A stretch of 64,000 nt of DNA from Rostratula benghalensis (Eukaryota > Chordata > Aves > Charadriiformes > Rostratulidae). A program made the translations under genes and the position numbers. Positions 25,401 through 39,734 of the stretch are shown in pieces (within the stretch, counting starts at the first letter, position 1; every line of letters begins with the position of its first letter). The DNA lies in contig VXAI01000139.1 in NCBI GenBank assembly GCA_013399305.1, positions 1,438,539 to 1,502,538 on the forward strand, in the 5' to 3' direction. The notes beneath the pieces are model-generated. The model was given only the letters and a program-made list of their open reading frames with translations. It was not told the origin of the DNA and made no database searches.

Positions 25401-28400
25401 TTCAGGACATTCACCCTCAACCAAGGGAGCACAATGCCTAGCACAGCAGGGATCTAGTCTTGGTCAGGACTAGGTATCACTAGAATATGTACAAGCAAAA
25501 GTAGAGAAAGATCCTCTTACACAATGAACTGGAAAAAAATGAGATGTGAATTCTAGCAGTAATAATTGCTTTTCATTACCAATTTTTTCCATATTAGGAA
25601 TTTTTTCATGTGGCTGGATTTAATCCACTTCCACGGTGGTTTAACCTAAAACAGAATAGGATTAAATGTGTTTACACAGAGACTTAATTCTATTAATGTC
25701 TAATAACTATTACCAGCTATTTTTCTCTGTAAATAAGAACAGAAAACCACCTCATGCAATCTGACATTTCTCAGCAAATTGGGTGAGGCTTATTTTGAAA
25801 TCTTAAAATGGATGAGCTATCTCAGTTGCCCCTGACCCTTTTCAGAGGGGCTATACATAGGCCTGTCCAAATGTGCATGCCAGAAATAGACACAAACCCC
25901 AAAGGAGTTAATCAGCAGAAACTGAATTAACTGTGTGTACAGTGCATCTCAAGCAGTAAAGTCATACCCCTGTCTCACGGCAGGTGTTACATTCATTAAT
26001 GTGACAGAGATTCAGTATAGGACTCCATTGCCTTTGCAGATGGGATCGTGAAAGACTGCCCCATGCAATGCAGATGCTATTTCACGAGACCAGTTCCTGG
26101 TTTTCTTGCTTTTAATGTATTTATCACGGAAAGGAGGGAGAATGGAGTTGACAGCAGTTGTTGAGCTGGCAAAGGTTAGGTAGAAGTTAACTGATGGGCA
26201 GCTCTAGAAATTGAAGTATTTGGGTTCTGTATGAGGCAGGCACAGCAGAGACAATAGGAGGTTCTCCATTTGATCTTAACCCCAACCTCCTTTCCCCCCT
26301 CTCTGTGCCAAGAGGTAACTCACTGTGACTGCAAATTCAGCCCATTGCTACTTCCATAGCAGGATCTGACCAAAGGTGCTGGCAAGGGGTACATAAGTGC
26401 TGGACAAACTCCTGTGAGGTGCCAAAGCCAAGTGCAGATGAGGGCAGCAGCAATGAGAGGTCAGGGAGCCAGGTCAAGGCTGAGACACATACAGGTTCTC
26501 CCATCTACTGCTGAACTAATCAGTAAAGCTGTGGCCTTTCTAGATGCTTTGAAATGCATCCCTTATCTGCTGTCTTTTTTTGTACCAGTACTGTGAAAAT
26601 CATCCCTCCATGACATTTCTCCATTCACAAAGACCCCTTGATTAGTCACTCCAAGGAAGGTAGATGCATGGATTAAAGAGCTGGTAAAAGTCTTGAAGTG
26701 TAACAGCAAGTTTATAAAAGTGGCAAATATTTGTTTCATTAGTAGAACACACGCCTGCCCCTCACCACAGAAATAACATGGCTGATGGGCAAGGGATGCT
26801 GGAGTCTCCTAGGAGACTTGTCTCGACTCGGCTCATTGGGCATTTCCGCGGTATCAAAAACTGGAACAGAGAGCAAACAGAACATTTCAGTCCTCACAGC
26901 TACATACATCCATCTAGAGCAGAAGGAGGAGCCCTGCCAAGAGGCTGGACTGAGGCTGCAATCAGTAACCAACAGGTCATGCTCATTAATGCACAGGCTA
27001 GGCTGATGTGGGTGGTGGTCACCTCTCAACATTTTGTTCCAGAGGTAACCATCTTGTCTGTATTAATGTTGTATGCCCATTTCTCTCAAATCTGGTTATT
27101 CATAATCCAACGCCTGTGTCCAGATCCCTGTATTTTTATACCCATTTAATATAGGAACATCCTAGAAGGCATCTTAATTCAATATTGTTGCCCTGCAGAC
27201 ACTGTTCCCCTCCCCAGCAGCCCTGAAAACGAGATCAGCGATATGATCCAGGTTAATAACTCTGAAGAAATTAAACAGCGGTATTTTTAACCCAGACTGT
27301 GCCAATGATCCATCTGACAGCACAGTTGTACAGGAAAACACTGCAAATGGAGTGAGTGGGATAAACGGATGGAGTGAGTGGGAACTTTCCAAGTGGGCTG
27401 CAGTGACAGAGGCAATGTGTTAGGGAAATGCATCGTCTCTTTGACCACACTGAAGACCTGGCGGCTCCCAGCTCATTTGCAGCTGGCAGAGCAGAACAGC
27501 TCCTTCACCAGCTTTCAGATCCCACCAGAGGGATTCAATCTATTTCATATCCCACAGGAATGTTTAATTCCCATAAAAAGGGTCAGTGTCCTCACACGGC
27601 ATGTTCGTCTTGGCACCCTTTTATATAGGCCCTTTTTTGGAAATAGGAAAGCTGTCTTTCCATTACCTCCTTGACCTCAAATGATTCAAGCTTAGCTGAA
27701 GATGACAAATGCATTTTGAAGTTTTTGATGATATAACCAATATCAGATAAATACTGCAGTCACACACACCTCATTTTCTTTGGGATTTAGACACAGGATA
27801 CCCCAACCCATACAGTGCTCAGAGAAGTATGCTATTGTCCTGCTTCTAAGAGCAAACTAGCAAATATACCCGATTTTCAGAGCACAAGCACTCAGAACAG
27901 GGTTCACCTACGAATCCTGTGTCTGCATCTCAACACATTCTCCAGGAGTCCTATACAGGGAGAGAAAAAGGCACTTGGAGGGTGTGAGTCATTTCACCTG
28001 CAGCTAGACGTTAAAACAGTTCAGACAAGCTGTACCCTGAAATGCCTGTTTGTCTCCTGTGCCTGTACAGGGAGCTTTGTGCATGTCGCTTGGATGCAGA
28101 CATCCTCCATGTGATGGTGGGTAAGAAGAATCCAAACCCCTTCCCTCTAGCAATGCAAATGTCAGGGTAAAAAGCCTTCACATAATGCTTCAGTTTCTCT
28201 GTGTGTGTACTATACCCTTCATCTGATGCTATTTTTATTCCCTCTTCCCCCCCCCTCCCCAGTATGCTGAGGTATTGCCAGTTCCCGGATGGGATGATTT
28301 CCCCATCCAGCCTCAGAGACCAGCCAGTCCTTCCAGATAAATGTTATTATTTTAAAAGCTGCAGAGGGAGGACGAGCAATGACTGCAAAGAAGACCATGC

Positions 28401-28960
28401 CAGACAGGCGGATCCAATTGAGATCTTGTGAAAAAACAGAACTCCTGTTCTTATCCTGCTCCCCAGGAAAATCCTCCAGCAGTTGGTGGGGAATTGACTT
28501 GGTCTCCCTGCAGCTCCTAGGAAACTGTACATCCACACCTGGGATGGCTGTGGCCTTTCCAGTCACCCTTTTGCATTGTAAATGTTATCCCACTCCCAGG
28601 CGTTGCAGGACAGATCCTGCTCAGATCTCTCTTCTGTGTGCTGCTAAGGGATATCATAACCAGCAAACCCTTCCCAGGCCATTACTTTGATGTGCTCAGA
28701 TGAGTCTAGGATTCCTCAGGTTTTGAGGAGTAGCCCTCTCTAGGAGCCTTCAGTTGTCAAACATCAAAAAGTTGTCTGGGATCTCCTTTCTTGATATTTC
28801 CAAAACTAGGCTGGTCAAGCCCAATTTCTCGTGTGTAACCTCTGGCACACACGCTTGCTTCAAAATAGAAATGGTTTTTAAACTTTGGCAGGTCACAGAG
28901 AACATGATCCACTATTAATACTTGGATGTGAAAATGTTTTACATTTTATTTTTTAAGATA

Positions 28961-28985
28961 NNNNNNNNNNNNNNNNNNNNNNNNN
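28961..28985. other. Assembly gap, 25 N
   Basis: A short N run in AT-rich intronic sequence. Flanks are ATTTTTTAAGATA and TTTAAATTAAC. Confidence 1.
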
Positions 28986-31900
28986 TTTAAATTAACTTTT
29001 AAGATGTTAACAAATCTTCCTTTTAACTTATATTAATTAAAACGTGCTTAAATGTAAAAACTATTGAAGGAAGGAATAGAAATTAATTAATTGGAAATTA
29101 CCTCACATGAGCCCTTGTGTTTGTGATTAGGCAAGAACTGGAGCCCTGGGGCCTGGGCTAGCAGAGCTGTGAAATGCAGTCCAGTCTGCTAGAAGAGCCA
29201 TAGGCCCTCTGCATTTGTCCTTCATCTGAAAGGACAGCCTTCAGCCTGTGAGTCGAGCAGCAAGCCAGAAAATCCAAACAGCCAGTGTTAATGTAAACCT
29301 TCCCTTGGGATGGATGTAAGAAGCGGCTGCCGTGCCCTGTGGATGGACACACTGTGTCTGGACTTGTTCCCTGCCTTGCAAACCCGTTTCATTGCAGGTT
29401 TACTGCCTTCCCAAAACAGATAGCAGCACCACCCACAAGATGCAATTCCACCTTTTGAACCCAGGGGAGAGTAGCACCTCTTCCTAGGTCAAGGCATAGC
29501 AAGGACATTGGAGTAGAGAGCGAGGATGGGAACATCAAGCCACGTAAGACCAGCAAACACCAGCAAGGGGCCAGCAAGGAACAGCCTCTGATCCAGCTTT
29601 CATTCAGAGCTTTTCAGTAAGGCTCATGCACAAGAGCAACCTCTGACTGCGGTGTCCAGCACTGGCAGGAGTCTCTGCAACCGAGCAGCATGGTCAAAAG
29701 CCCTCTACCAAATACAACATCAACCAGAAACCTGGTAGAAATGGAAGGGAGCTGAAGCCACAAAAAGCAAAAGCCAGCAGAGGCTGAAGCCAGGGTGCCT
29801 CGTTCTAAATGTAAACTGCATTTAGGCTGCTTCACCTAATTTACTTGGGTAGATCTCCATGTACTATTAGCTCACTTTATTAATCTACACTCAGAGGATG
29901 CAGAAAGGCCTAAAATGATACCTTTATTGTTCTTCTGTTCTGTATGCTCCCCAGATAGCTTTACTTTGATGTGAAATTCAGTCTCAAAAACAAATTGCTC
30001 TAACAACTGTTTTAATTCCTCTCCAGTAAATTCTCCTTAATCCCTCTGTCCCAGGAACTGTTTCGTGTTAAACCATTGCTCCACCTGCATGTGGGAAAGG
30101 AATCACTGTCCTTGGTTGTGCAGTGAAAATGACAAGACTGTTGAGCAATTAGTTAATCTCCAGGACAGGAACATTTCACTGAACCATTTTCATGCTGGAT
30201 TTTGGAGGAAAGAAGGTTTTTGTAGTTTAGTCTGCTGGCTGGTTTATTGAAAGAAACAGTAAATAGCCTTCTTGCAAATTTCCATTGATCCTGACTTCAC
30301 AGACATGGTAGCATGCAAAAGCAAAAGCTTGCTACCACGCACATTTTAATTTTTGCTTTGGAGAAATTGTATTCATGTAGTTTCCTCCTAAGCAATTACT
30401 TGTAAAAGACGTGAACCCTTCCAACCCAAGTAACAAAATGATGTCACTTCAAGGAAAGGATAATTATTTCCATGAGACTGAAAACACCCTTTTAAGGGAA
30501 ATTTAATGGTATTTTATGTGCAAGAAAGGGGTTATTCCTTTCATCATGACTTAATAAACATCCATGTTTGCTCATCTAAAGAAAAAGCAGGGCACGTAGG
30601 GAGGGAACAAGCCTTCAGAACAACCCAATAATAGATTTTCCAGAGCTCAGAACTTCCATCACCTTGTTCCTGCTTGCTCTGTGTTTTAGAAATCATTTAC
30701 TGTAGGTCACATTTTAATCTGGTTCTATTTTGTGTTTGCAGTCAATCTGCATGGCACAGGACTACTCTTGTAGAGAGACATCTGTGCATGCTGGCAGTCA
30801 ATCAGGCTGATCTGCATTTGCGAACAAGCATGCATATTAAGAAGAGTGTGGTTGAGAGTTTGCCCCATTTATTTCATACTTGGTATGGATCTAAAGTCAA
30901 CCTGTTTTCCTTTAAAACATATCTGGATTGAAAAAGAAGTAGGAGAGAAGCAGGCAGAGATCCAAGTCACATTTGTTACATCATGGCCCAGCACAAAGAG
31001 CACCAGGCTGTGATTCAGGAGGATGGATTATTCTGCTGGCCTGACCTTTGGCCAAGTGGGAGGTCTTGTACAAATCACACTGTCTCTTCATGTCTCCTAC
31101 TGTAAGAGAGGATAACAACACTGCCCTCGTTTCTGCAATTAACTGGAAATACCTCTGTCATTGCTATTTACAACCAAGAGGCTAGGATCCATGGTTGACT
31201 GCAGAGAGAAGCCACTGGTTTGATCTATCGCCAAAACTGATACACTTAATTACAAAAAACAGCCATAAAAATACACAAAAGTGTTCTTAGGATTTCAACT
31301 CAAGATTAAGGGTCCAAGGCTCTGCTGCACTGAGGCATCTACAGCACTGCACAACAGAGGTACAACACTAAATAGTCCTTTCCTGATGCGCTAATACATC
31401 AGTCAAACCATGATTAAGCATGGAATTGACACCTACGTTGCGAAGAAGTAGTCAAATCACTCAGCTTTAGTAATGGCTACTGTTCTTCAAAATGGTGTGA
31501 TTACACATTAAACTAACCATGTGCTGAGCTAAGGAATCAGACTGTCAAAAGAAATGCCAAAGCTTCTTTCTGTGCCCAATTGCACAGGTTTACACCAAGC
31601 ACAAGCATTTTTTGAGAGCAGTTCAGTCTCCTGACTCAGGAGCTCTTCTGTTCTTCCAGTAGCCCTGACCTGACCTGAGCACCTTCTGCCCCTACATTCA
31701 GCACTTACAGACCCCTCCTTCTCTTTGTACTCCATGGGGAAACAAGGCAGAAATGCTGTGGCAGGCTTAGGTGTTAGATCTGATGCCTGATGGACTCCAT
31801 GCTTCTACTTGGCGAGGGATGCTAATGGACACCTCTGCAAGTGGGTAGCTTTGCCATGGTTGTTAAACAAGACAATCTAATTTTTGCCACTTTACCCTCA

Positions 31901-32347
31901 CTATTTTCTGTTTCCTTTGCTTTCATCAAACAGCGGATGCCTTAGCATGTTGCAGAACAGCCAGAACAGTTAGCATGTCTGAAGAACAGACCTGTTTCTT
32001 CAACACTATCAAAGACAGAAAAAGGCACCTCGCACATACAAAGTTATTTTAAAAAATAAACCAGCAAGACTACTTTATTTATGATTTCTAGTACTTTTCA
32101 AACAGAGCCTATTGCTGGTTAGCCTAGTTTAGGGTCAGCGCATTGCCAACAGGAATATTGATTTGTGTGGCCTCAGAAGATCGCCAACTATGACCGTGAT
32201 CCAAAGAGACACAGTTCCTCATACAGCAGCAATAAAACCCATCTTTAGCCTCCTAATTCCTTTTCAGAACCCTAAATCTTATACTGAACTCAATACAAAG
32301 ACTAAATTGTACTGGGGATCTGAAATACCTTTTGAATCAAGGCCTAC

Positions 32348-32363
32348 TTTTTTTTTTTTTTTT
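32348..32363. repeat. Poly(T) run, 16 nt
   Basis: A T homopolymer on the plus strand within the last KCNH5 intron. Confidence 0.9.
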
Positions 32364-34257
32364 CTGTGTACAACACAGTGACGGTTAAACACGGGGTAAT
32401 TGAGCAGAGAGCAATTTGGGAATAACTGTTGCAGTGTAACTATTACTGAGTAGTGTCTCATGGGGACCCTTTTCCCCTCTCACTGGTTAAGTTTATCCAC
32501 TTAGGGATTTTAAACTCATGCCTTTCTTTACTCCATAATGTCTCTTTCACGTAAACAAGTCTAGCCTGGGTTGGTCACTTGGTAGGTGAGCAAACTAAAT
32601 GGTTTCTTCTGCTTACACTGATGTAAATAGCTGGTGACACATACCACCAAGTGGTGCACTTACTCCATTTTGCCACCATCAATCCTGTCAGCCCATCACC
32701 ATTAGGAACCCTACAGTTCTGGAGCTGAAGAGAGCTTCCCATTACCTTCTAGCATAGCTGTGGGTGTTATGTTCTCTGAGAGACAGTGCCCCTTCTAAAG
32801 CACTTATTCCAGCTATGTCAGGCAGATCTGGTCCTTGAAAATTTATATTATCCATTGTATCAATATCTGCCATTGGCATTGGTTTAATGAAACGTCAGTA
32901 AGCAGCACTGTCAATTGATTCAGGCTTTACTGTGGCGCAGATGAGTTACTGTCTGTGCATTTTATCGCAGATGATTTAAAAAGAAATTCCTCAAAGAAAG
33001 CAGCCTTAGCTTTGCCCAGTGCAGTATCTCCTAAAAGTGATATGCTTTTGAGCATAATTAGAGAAAGACATTTCAAAGCCTCCAGATGATGGTGTAGTTT
33101 GAGCTTGAGGCAGATTGCAGAAATGGTGCTCTCTGGCATAGTGAGAAGTGCCAAAAGACTTTTCAAGCTGCTCTTCAGCCTGATTTAACTTGGAACAGGA
33201 AATCAATCATCAATAATAATATGCATTACTAATCTACCACTCTTCTTTTCCTGCATTGAAGAAAGCAGGATTTGTGTTGCTGCCTCTTGCCAGATGCCAA
33301 AACCAGGGCACAGAGAGGTCATGTACCACTTCCTCAGGGTCAGTGAGCTGCTTAGGGGATAAATGAAGGATGGAACGAAGGCTTACAGCCAAGAGGCCCC
33401 TTAACAGGAACAGCAATACCACAGAAAAGATTAAATATATAAAAAGATGCATTAAAAGAAAATAAAATTATTAATATAAAAATGCAATTTCTCTTCACTA
33501 CTGCCCAGTCTGAGAAACATAAACCTGGATTTCAAATAGTTGGAAGGGCTCAACTGTAATTGCAGTTAATTGTTGAAATTAAATCCTGACCAGGACAACT
33601 TTCCTGCTGGTCAGGTTTGTGTTGGAAGAGGACATGGGGAGATGGGCAGAACTATCTCTTTATTTAGTGAATTTTTTTCATAAGGTCTTGTTTTATTCCA
33701 ATGAAAAACGTGAAAAAAACTTATTTGGGCTCTAGCCAGTCCTACTTGTGACAGATGCAGTATTCCTGCATATCCCTAACAACAAACAGCACAGAACATG
33801 GGCCCAGAGGATTTACAGAATTAGTGTTCCCTTCTCTGTCTTTTTGCCTCTTATGGATTTCTGTCTGAAGATCAAATGGTCTCAGTAAATGCCTAAAAGA
33901 GACTCTCCATTTAGAAAGTAATACATCAGCAAAAGAATTGCAAATTGTTCCCAAAATGAATTATACTCTCCTCTCTATTTTAAGTAGAAATTAAAATTAA
34001 TTGGAATCATTATGGGTGGTTTTCTCCTTAAATACTACTGTATCAGACTGTAAAGTGCCTGAAATTCAATCTTGAATCTTCAGAACTGACAAAAGTGTTT
34101 TGCAACTGAAAGCTTGTTGATTTTTTCCAGCTGTATCAACCATCTAACCAAAGATAATACTCCTTGCTATCCGCCTTCTTCTGACATTGAGAACATTCTA
34201 CCTGGCTTTCAGAAACTTTGGTTTTATATGCAATGTGTTAACAGCTAATCTGTTTGT

Positions 34258-35327
34258 TCACAGAATCACAGAATATCAGGGATTGGAAGGGACCTCGAAA
34301 GCTCATCCATCCAGTCCAATCCCCCTGCCAGAGCAGGAACACCTAGATCAGGTCACACAGGAATGCGTCCAGACGGGTTTTGAATGTCTCCAGAGAAGGA
34401 GACTCCACCACCTCTCTGGGCAGCCCCTTCCAGTGCTCCCTCACCCTCACCGTGAAGAAGTTTTTCCTCATATTTAAATGGAACCCCCTGTGTTCCAACT
34501 TGTACCCATTGCCCCTTGTCCTATCATAGGCCGTCACTGAGGAAAACCTGGCTCCATCCTCCTGACACTCACCCTTTACATATTTATAAACATTCATGAG
34601 GTCACCCCTCAGTCTCCTCTTCTCCAAGCTAAGGAGACCCAGCTCCCTCAGCCTTTCCTCATATGGGGGATGCTCCACTCCCTTCATCGTCTTTGTGGCT
34701 CTACGCTGGACTCTCTCAAGCAATTCCCTGTCCCTCTGGAACTGAGGGGCCCAGAACTGGACACAGTATTCCAGATGGGGTCTCACCAAGGCAGAGTAGA
34801 GGGGGAGGAGAACCTCTCTGGACCTACTGACCACAGCCCTTCTAATACACCCCAGGATGCCATTGGCCTTCCTGGCCACCAGGGCACAGTGCTGGCTCAT
34901 GGTCATCCTCCTGGCTACCAGGACCCCCAGGTCTCTTTCCCCATCACTGTTCTCCAACAGTGCAGTTCCCAACTTGTACTGGTACCTGCAGTTCTTCTTG
35001 CCCAGATGAAGGACTCTACACTTGTCCTTGTTAAATTTAATTACATTTCTCTCTGCCCAGCCCTCCAGCCTGTCCAGGTCTCTCTGGGTGGCAGCGTGGC
35101 CTTCTGGTGTGTCAGCCACTCCTCCCAGTTTTGTGTCATCAGCAAACTTGCTGATCATGCACTCCATTCCCTCATCCAAGTCATTGATGAATATATTAAA
35201 TAGTACTGGTCCCAGTACTGATCCCTGAGGGATTCCACTAGGTACAGGCATCCAACCAGACTCCATCCCATTGACCACCACTTTCTGGCTTCTATCCTTC
35301 AGCCAGTTCACTTCAAATATTTCAAGG
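34258..35327 (-). mobile_element. CR1 LINE with open reverse-transcriptase C-terminal frame
   Basis: A 5'-truncated CR1 of about 1.07 kb, same strand as KCNH5. The 3' tail TCACAGAATCACAGAATATC lies at 34259 onward. A single open frame of 322 codons (35311-34343) covers the end of the ORF2 reverse transcriptase. Residues 25-35 read [11 protein letters not shown] and residues 56-59 read FADD, the catalytic aspartate pair. It continues through the thumb and C-terminal region RVQRRATK to [14 protein letters not shown]. No stop or frameshift interrupts it, so it is the youngest-looking CR1 here. It lacks the endonuclease, ORF1 and the first part of the polymerase, so it cannot be autonomous. Confidence 0.95.
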
Positions 35328-38300
35328 TTTTGTTAATTTATTGGAAAGCTTTTATACAGGAGCTTCAATTAGAACAATTCCAGTGCCATATAATGTAGAA
35401 CACAATCGATTTTGTTTGTGATAAGTCAGAAATGAAGAAATAATTTATAAGGGCAGAACACCTGAACAATGGACCCAAACAAAAGGGAGAATGGGCAGCC
35501 CCTCTACCTTGAAGAGACAAGGCCTCAAACTTTGTCGTATCTTTCTATATTACAAAACAGAGAGGTAAAATGTGTTACTCTCTCACTGTCAGACATTCCT
35601 AGCCTGAATCAAGTCTCATAGTAGAGACCACTTTGGTGGGGAGCACCACTGACTCCACATTCACGCTAATTAGAAAACATGGTCGAATTCCTGAATGGTG
35701 CAGATTTAGACTAGTGGCTGGGCAGTCATTTGCTTGTTTCCTATTTCATTCTAGATTCCAGCCAAGGTCTTGATCTTTCAAGTGCTTGCAGGGCTGAAAG
35801 TGAGAGCGTGTCTATGCCCCACCACAAAGACGGGCACTCCCTGTAACAGCATTGCAGCATCCCCCTGCAGAAAGGCAGGATTACTTTGACTCAGTTCAGA
35901 TCTGCTCAAATCTGGCTCTGCTGCTTTCAAGCCCAAAGCTCACATTGCACCATGGTTCTGCTTTGAGTCAGCCAGCCATGTCAAAGTTACCTTGGAATTA
36001 GTTCTTTTCCTTCTTGACCCATAAATAAAGCCTATTGCCATATCAGAGAAGACTGAACCTGCCTGGACCAAATCCAGGGAAGTGCTGCCAGTCATCACTC
36101 CCGTTCTACAGATCTTTTGGATGAAACCCAAGCTCAGATGACCACCAGATGTATCCTTGTGCCTATCTTTCCTATAGGATACCTATGAAGCCACAGCTAT
36201 GCTGCAAGGGACAGTGAGCTAGGACAATTCAGCAACTCACATCACTGCTTCACAGCTCAGAGATGCCAGAACAAAATCCAGTGGCACTGCGACCTGGCAG
36301 CTCTTTTAAACTGAGATCAAGACCTGAAATAAATGAACATCTCTGGCAGATCATTCACTGACTGAAAGACAGGGATAGCCCAGTGCATAACAGACACGAA
36401 ATAACTCCATAAAGCCATTGGGAAACCCCTGTTTAAGACCAAAATGTTATTTAAACTTTTAAAATGTACTTCACTTAACTATAGGAAGCTCTGTGAAATA
36501 ACCTTAACAAATATCCCGAGGAATCTTCAACTGAAACATCTCACCAGCAATAGCTAAAATTTTCCTGGTTGAGAACTCTCAGTTGTCAGTGTGTAAATAA
36601 GGACTGATGGCTGCTGAAACATACTGTAATTGCCTTTAATATCATCACAGCCAGTGCTTCAGTGGGGAGGAACCCCTTGAGAAGAAGAAAAAAACCAAGA
36701 TATAAGATGTGCTACTTTCACCTAAGCATTTCCCCTTAGCCAAAAATGGCTGGTGTGGGGCTGACACTTTAGCTCAAGACATTGAAAGAATTACAGTTTT
36801 CCAGAGGCATCTGTAACTCTCAGCAGAGCATAGGCCTTCTATTCATCGCATAATTAAATGAAAAACTTTTAGAGTGCGAAGATCCCATTTCAATGATGTT
36901 GCTCATGTTTCCTCATACCTGGATCTGCACCAGTGAAGAGCTCTTCCTTTCTGGGGCAAAAAGTCAAAGAAAATCACCCAGAGCCAGAAGAGCCTGGAGG
37001 AGAGTTATCCACCAACTAGTGAGCTTCCTACAACAGCATGGAAAATACTGCATCAGCCATGTGAAACTTCGACACAAAGAGTTCCCCGAAGGTTACTTGT
37101 GTGGAAATGAAGGTGCTTATGATAGCTGTTTCAGGGCCTCTTGCAGGCAAAAAAAGCAGACTGCCTATGTGACAAATACCCAGGGAGGATGAATGCTCTT
37201 CCTGCCCCCCAAGGCACCATTAGATGTTTTTTCTAATTTCAGGAGATGTGAATGAGGAACTTGGCAAGTGGTGACTGCAGAGCTCTGTATTTATTTCTGA
37301 AGGGTATCAGCAAGAGAAAGAGAGAGCACAAAAGAGTTAAATAGTAGGGTTATGGGGATGGGATAAACAGATGGTGTGGTGAAGAGCCATTTCCTTTCCA
37401 TTTACGTGCTGACTGCATTAAATCAATCCCTGGGCTTTCATGGCAATAAACTAATGGTGAGGAGGATTTTAGTGATTTGGCTGTATCCTAATTGTGGGTA
37501 TCATACTATTGTGTCCCAGCATTTAGTCTATCCGTGGGGAAAAGGTCATTCTGGATTTTTTTTTCATGTGATTCTTAGTGATCTTCCTAATAGCTGTATC
37601 ACAGCCATCACCTCTTTTCCAGATGTGGATCTCTATAAAGCTCATCAGCACTGTTTTATGTTCCTAACCATGTATTAAGGCACTGACACAGGTTGTTCCC
37701 TAGGGGCCAAGCATGCGTTGTTTTTGCAGCCTTAGCCTATCTCATTGCCCCAGACCGAAACAAATTAGTTTGTAATCCTCAGTATTGTATACTTTGGCAA
37801 ATATGTCTTTAAAAGTGATCAGAAATGACCTCCTCGTGTAAGATTGGAGTCCGTCAACTTGATTTGGTCCTTCTCCATGCTGGGGGCTAGTAAGAAAACC
37901 CTGTACCTGCACAAATAGGAGGGTTTTGCAATCATTATCATTGATGATTCTGTATTTCCCCATATGTGATTATGCTTCACCCTGTTTACACACTGTTTGC
38001 ATCCTGTCTGTGACTCCCTGTGCACACACAATTAACAAACCACCAGCTGCTACAGGATAAGCACTGCTGCAAGGATGCAGAGAGACATCAGACAGAAGAA
38101 ATACAAATCTCTACCTCTGGCTCTGTTATCTTTTCAACTCTGATGCTGTGTTTGCTTCCCAGTGGTCCTTCTGACCTCTGAGACTTTGACTAAAGCAATC
38201 TATTTTTTCTCTGGTTTGCTTTCTTTTTTTCCTGGTGTCTTAAAAACTCAGCTAGCCCTATGCCTCCCATAAGAAACATCAGTCCTTCACTCACCTACCA

Positions 38301-39734
38301 CGAAGGCCTTGTCTGGGCACTTCTAGGAGATTGACTGAAGTAAGCACAAATACAGGCTTGGCAGAGAATGGGTTGACAGCAGCCCTGAGAAGAAGGAAGA
38401 CTTGGAGGATTTGGTGGATGAGAAGGTCAGCATGAACTGACAATCTGCAATCACAGCCCAGAAAGCCAACTACATCAAAAGAAGTGCAGTTTAGAGTTTT
38501 ATAACTGCTTACACTAGCAATAAAAGCATATTATGTTTTTGTTATCTTTAGGAAGGGAAACAAATTATGACGAAGGACTGTGAAAACTAGAAAAGTAAAA
38601 TTATGAGGAAAAAACATGGATTAATAATATATATTCCTTCCTAAATGCACAGAAGAGTTTTGCCTTTCAGAAAATTGCTCAAAAGTGCAACAATGTGGGA
38701 CTCAGCTTAGTTCAGATGCTTCCCAGAATCTCCCTGTCCCTCCCAACAGCTACACCCACCTCTGGCACATATGTAAATCAGCTACTCAAAAGATTGCTCT
38801 TCCAGACTTCCTCTGCATAGGACCTAGAGTGAGGCAGCTTGCTAATCACAGCAACTGGCTGACAATTAAAAAAGGCATAGTCAATCACTAAGTTGGAAGT
38901 GACAGGCTGGGTTCTATTTTTAACGAAAACTGGAGGGATTAATGCAAACTTTCCCACAAAGTTTCTTTTGCACTTTGTGTACAATTCAATAATTTCCTAC
39001 ATGCACTGTTTCTTTGCTGTAGAAGGCAGCCCAAAAATAGCATTCAAAGTAAGGTAAATCTAGGATTTGCACAGCTGCAATCATTATTACATGCTGAACT
39101 AGCACATTTGGGTATCGCTGTATCTATAAAGTTTGTGCTGAAAAACAATAAATGGATGGATTTATACCTGCACAGAAAAGACCTTGTGCAGGGAGTTTTT
39201 ATTTTGCAGGCTTTTAGTATGCAACTGGTGATGATCCTTTTTGTGCAAGCCAAGATAAAACCTGTTTGGAGACAGGGTGGCAAGAACAACATCAGTGCTC
39301 TCTCCAATGCAAAACAGCTGCAAAATTGTTACAGATCATTTCTAGATTGGACAAAACGGATCCCGTTTTGGGCAGAGCCAGAAAACTCGCACTTTGGTGA
39401 ATGATAAAGCTCTGTCTGGTCCTTGTGAAGCCTATGGGAATTCATTTATATGATCCAAATGAACAGGCAGAAATTCTCTTTCTCCAGCCATGGTTTTGGA
39501 TGCATTGCAACTGGCATTCCCAGTCTTGCAGAAGCAAGGTTTGGGGAGTGAGAAGGTTAGTGTAGAAACTCATTTTTATACCTGAAAGTCATGCTGTGCT
39601 TCGTTACTGAAACATCTGGTGTTCAGCTCCAGGAAACAACAGTGGAAGCAACCAGAGCACATGGAATTAATCATTTCAGCTTTGTAATGTTTCCCCTTTG
39701 GTTTTTTTTACAGTTATTGTGTTGGAAAAGTTGT

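Noticed and set aside
34670..35203. Plus-strand open frame of 177 codons
   Set aside because: It is the antisense of the CR1 reverse-transcriptase frame at 34343-35311 and has no family features.
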